From Heyndrickxia shackletonii (GTDB lineage: Bacteria > Bacillota > Bacilli > Bacillales > Bacillaceae_C), in assembly GCF_001420715.1 (NCBI RefSeq), contig NZ_LJJC01000004.1, forward strand, positions 2,800,523-2,864,522: 64,000 bases of DNA, read 5' to 3'. The translations under genes were made by a program, and so were the position numbers. Below are positions 62,876 to 64,000 of this stretch, one piece after another; within the stretch, counting starts at the first letter, position 1, and each line of letters starts with the position of its first letter. The notes beneath the pieces are model-generated. The model made no database searches. It was not told the DNA's origin and was given only the letters and a program-made list of their open reading frames with translations.

Positions 62876-63526
62876 TTAAGAAAGCCATTCTTTGCTTTGA
62901 TAGGATAATTGCTGCAGCTCCATAAAAAATAAACCAGCATGGTATCCATCACAAACAGCATGATGCAATTGCAGAGAAACTGGTAACCATATTTTGTCTT
63001 TCTGATAGAAGTATTTTCCTCCCGTGATAATGGGAAGTAAATAATCATTATCATGATGAACATTTAAATTGAATCCCGTAAAACTTATCCAAGGAATACT
63101 TGAAATATGGAATGTATTCTCTGAGATATTCTCCTTTGTATCAAGTCCTTTTAAATCACCATAACATTCCAAATCTATTTGATAATTATTATAAAAAGTA
63201 GGAAATTCGTCGTTGAAGTCAGTCCAAATGCTTGAGAATGTTTTGTTATCCTGATGGAAAATGGTATAACTAGGAACCATTTGATCCCAATAACCCAAAA
63301 CACCATCTTCGTTAAAACAAGTTCGAAATTCTTTGTAAGAATTGACTGTTTTGCTTACCATATAAATAAAGGCAGGATATAGTTTTAACCCTTTATTTCG
63401 CAGCTGCTCTAATAACATTGTGATATCTATATTTGTTGAGATGCTATAGTTGCACTTTTGATGTAAATAATGTTCAAAATAGATCTTTCTATCCCAGTTT
63501 TCTCTATCAATTGGATGAAATTTCAT
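62876..63526 (-). CDS. catA: chloramphenicol O-acetyltransferase, type A
   Basis: The protein has 216 residues. The catalytic motif HHAVCDGYH (188-196) holds the general-base His. N-terminal ENWDRKIYFEHYLHQ, FRTCFNEDGVLGYWDQMVPS and YTIFHQDNKTFS are conserved CAT motifs. It acetylates chloramphenicol at O3 with acetyl-CoA. The AGGAGG ribosome site before the ATG is buried in a hairpin whose other arm overlaps a nine-codon leader, giving drug-inducible translation. The closest family I recognise is cat-86 of B. pumilus. Confidence 0.95.
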   Translation of the reverse strand: MKFHPIDRENWDRKIYFEHYLHQKCNYSISTNIDITMLLEQLRNKGLKLYPAFIYMVSKTVNSYKEFRTCFNEDGVLGYWDQMVPSYTIFHQDNKTFSSIWTDFNDEFPTFYNNYQIDLECYGDLKGLDTKENISENTFHISSIPWISFTGFNLNVHHDNDYLLPIITGGKYFYQKDKIWLPVSLQLHHAVCDGYHAGLFFMELQQLSYQSKEWLS

Positions 63527-63530
63527 TTTT

Positions 63531-63571
63531 ATTATCCTCCTAAAATTAATTTATGATTTTAGGAGGATAAT
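63531..63571 (-). promoter_or_regulatory. cat translation attenuator hairpin
   Basis: The arms at 63556-63571 and 63531-63546 are a perfect 16-base inverted repeat with a nine-base loop. The downstream arm (minus strand) contains the cat ribosome site AGGAGG; the upstream arm contains its complement CCTCCT and the end of the leader ORF. A ribosome stalled in the leader by chloramphenicol would open the hairpin and expose the site. This is the classical cat mechanism. Confidence 0.92.
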
Positions 63572-63588
63572 TTATCTGTCTTCACCAT
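63559..63588 (-). CDS. cat leader peptide
   Basis: The ORF reads MVKTDKLSS and stop, with the start at 63588 after AAGAAAGGGTGATG. It differs at one position from the cat-86 leader (MVKTDKISS) as I remember it. The codons that direct drug-dependent stalling at position five (VKTD) are intact. The last two Ser codons and the stop lie in the upstream hairpin arm. Confidence 0.9.
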   Translation of the reverse strand: MVKTDKLSS

Positions 63589-63670
63589 TTACATCACCCT
63601 TTCTTAAGCTAACACAATATTAGAAACACAGTTTATTATTGACCTATCTCTTCTTTAAATATTCCCTTAT

Positions 63671-64000
63671 TCAGCTTTTAACTTCCAATTTTCTTTGATT
63701 TACATCGTTAATCGCTCTTAATAGCATTTCTTTAGTAAAGTCCGGAAAATATAAATCGCTAAACCAAAATTCCGATTTTGAAGACTGCCATAGCAAAAAA
63801 TTACTTAGCCTTTTTTCTCCACCTGTCCGGATGATAATATCCGGGTCTGGAAGCTCTTTGGTATAGAGATAATTATTGATTAGATCATCATTTATTTCTT
63901 CTATTTCTACTTTAGAGTCTTTTATATCTCTAATTAAAGATTTGACTGCGGATAATATTTCATATCTGCCTCCATAATTTAGAGCAAAATTAACAATTAG
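63671..64000 (-). CDS. uppS: isoprenyl transferase (UppS-like), C-terminal part
   Basis: The gene is cut by the window end; 109 codons are present. The motifs NFALNYGGRYEI, LPDPDIIIRTGGEKRLSNFL-LWQ and SEFWFSDLYFPDF identify the cis-prenyl transferase family, which makes undecaprenyl diphosphate from FPP and IPP. The usual RTSGE reads RTGGE. Bacillus cereus-type genomes have a second uppS-like gene, and this may be that one, since the main uppS sits among cdsA and dxr. Confidence 0.88.
   Translation of the reverse strand, partial: LIVNFALNYGGRYEILSAVKSLIRDIKDSKVEIEEINDDLINNYLYTKELPDPDIIIRTGGEKRLSNFLLWQSSKSEFWFSDLYFPDFTKEMLLRAINDVNQRKLEVKS

Noticed and set aside
62791-63063. 90-codon minus-strand frame inside the cat gene
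   Set aside because: It lies in another frame of a strongly supported gene and crosses the cat terminator.
1-64000. Prophage, CRISPR array or integrated plasmid
   Set aside because: No integrase, transposase, phage structural gene, cas gene or regularly spaced repeats were seen.

Overview
The window is a low-GC chromosomal segment of a spore-forming Bacillaceae bacterium (Bacillus sensu lato). This rests on strong AGGAGG ribosome sites, many TTG/GTG starts, T-box leaders, a GerAB-type germination permease, a CalY/TasA-SipW locus, the YoaS/YozG pair and several DUF families typical of Bacillus. No rRNA, tRNA, prophage, CRISPR array or intact insertion sequence was seen. Most genes are short single units or two-gene operons with their own hairpin terminators, a typical accessory-rich Bacillus layout. 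I counted eleven GNAT domains in ten proteins, three DinB-like proteins and several broken genes.

Layout. 0-5 kb: start of an FMN-binding glutamate synthase-like gene (cut by the edge), a YqjF-like protein, a small membrane protein with a paralogue at 62 kb, and a two-component system. 5-17 kb: S66 peptidase, membrane Lon-like protease, SRPBCC, Rid, metallophosphoesterase, cupin, PadR with an NTF2-like partner, DUF3231, DUF421 and YitT proteins. 17-24 kb: a 5'-shortened DinB gene, an orphan GerAB permease, an ABC exporter preceded by a 16-codon leader ORF, YoaS/YozG and a DUF4405 protein. 24-39 kb: acetyltransferases, a frameshifted chloramphenicol phosphotransferase gene, a more GC-rich LysR/VOC/quinone oxidoreductase block, a kinase-like APH protein, hydrolases, a headless SDR gene, TetR and CatE-like genes, and a Clp_N-GNAT fusion.

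40-64 kb: an extra methionyl-tRNA synthetase and a class I lysyl-tRNA synthetase, each behind a T-box leader whose specifier can be read (ATG and AAA). Between them lies an NprR-like regulator beside a CalY/SipW/TapA-like operon and a secreted bacillolysin. After these come Nudix genes, an internally deleted methyltransferase, a DeoR-MurA operon whose MurA has Asp in place of the fosfomycin-target Cys, a FusB-type EF-G-binding protein, and a chloramphenicol acetyltransferase with a complete cat-86-type translation attenuator. The window ends inside an isoprenyl transferase (UppS-like) gene.

The main interpretation is that the last 24 kb is enriched in second copies or protectors of antibiotic targets (MetRS, LysRS, MurA, EF-G) plus a chloramphenicol-inactivating enzyme. 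Several carry their own drug- or tRNA-sensing RNA switches. The single-gene assignments are well supported; the idea of a shared protective role is inference.
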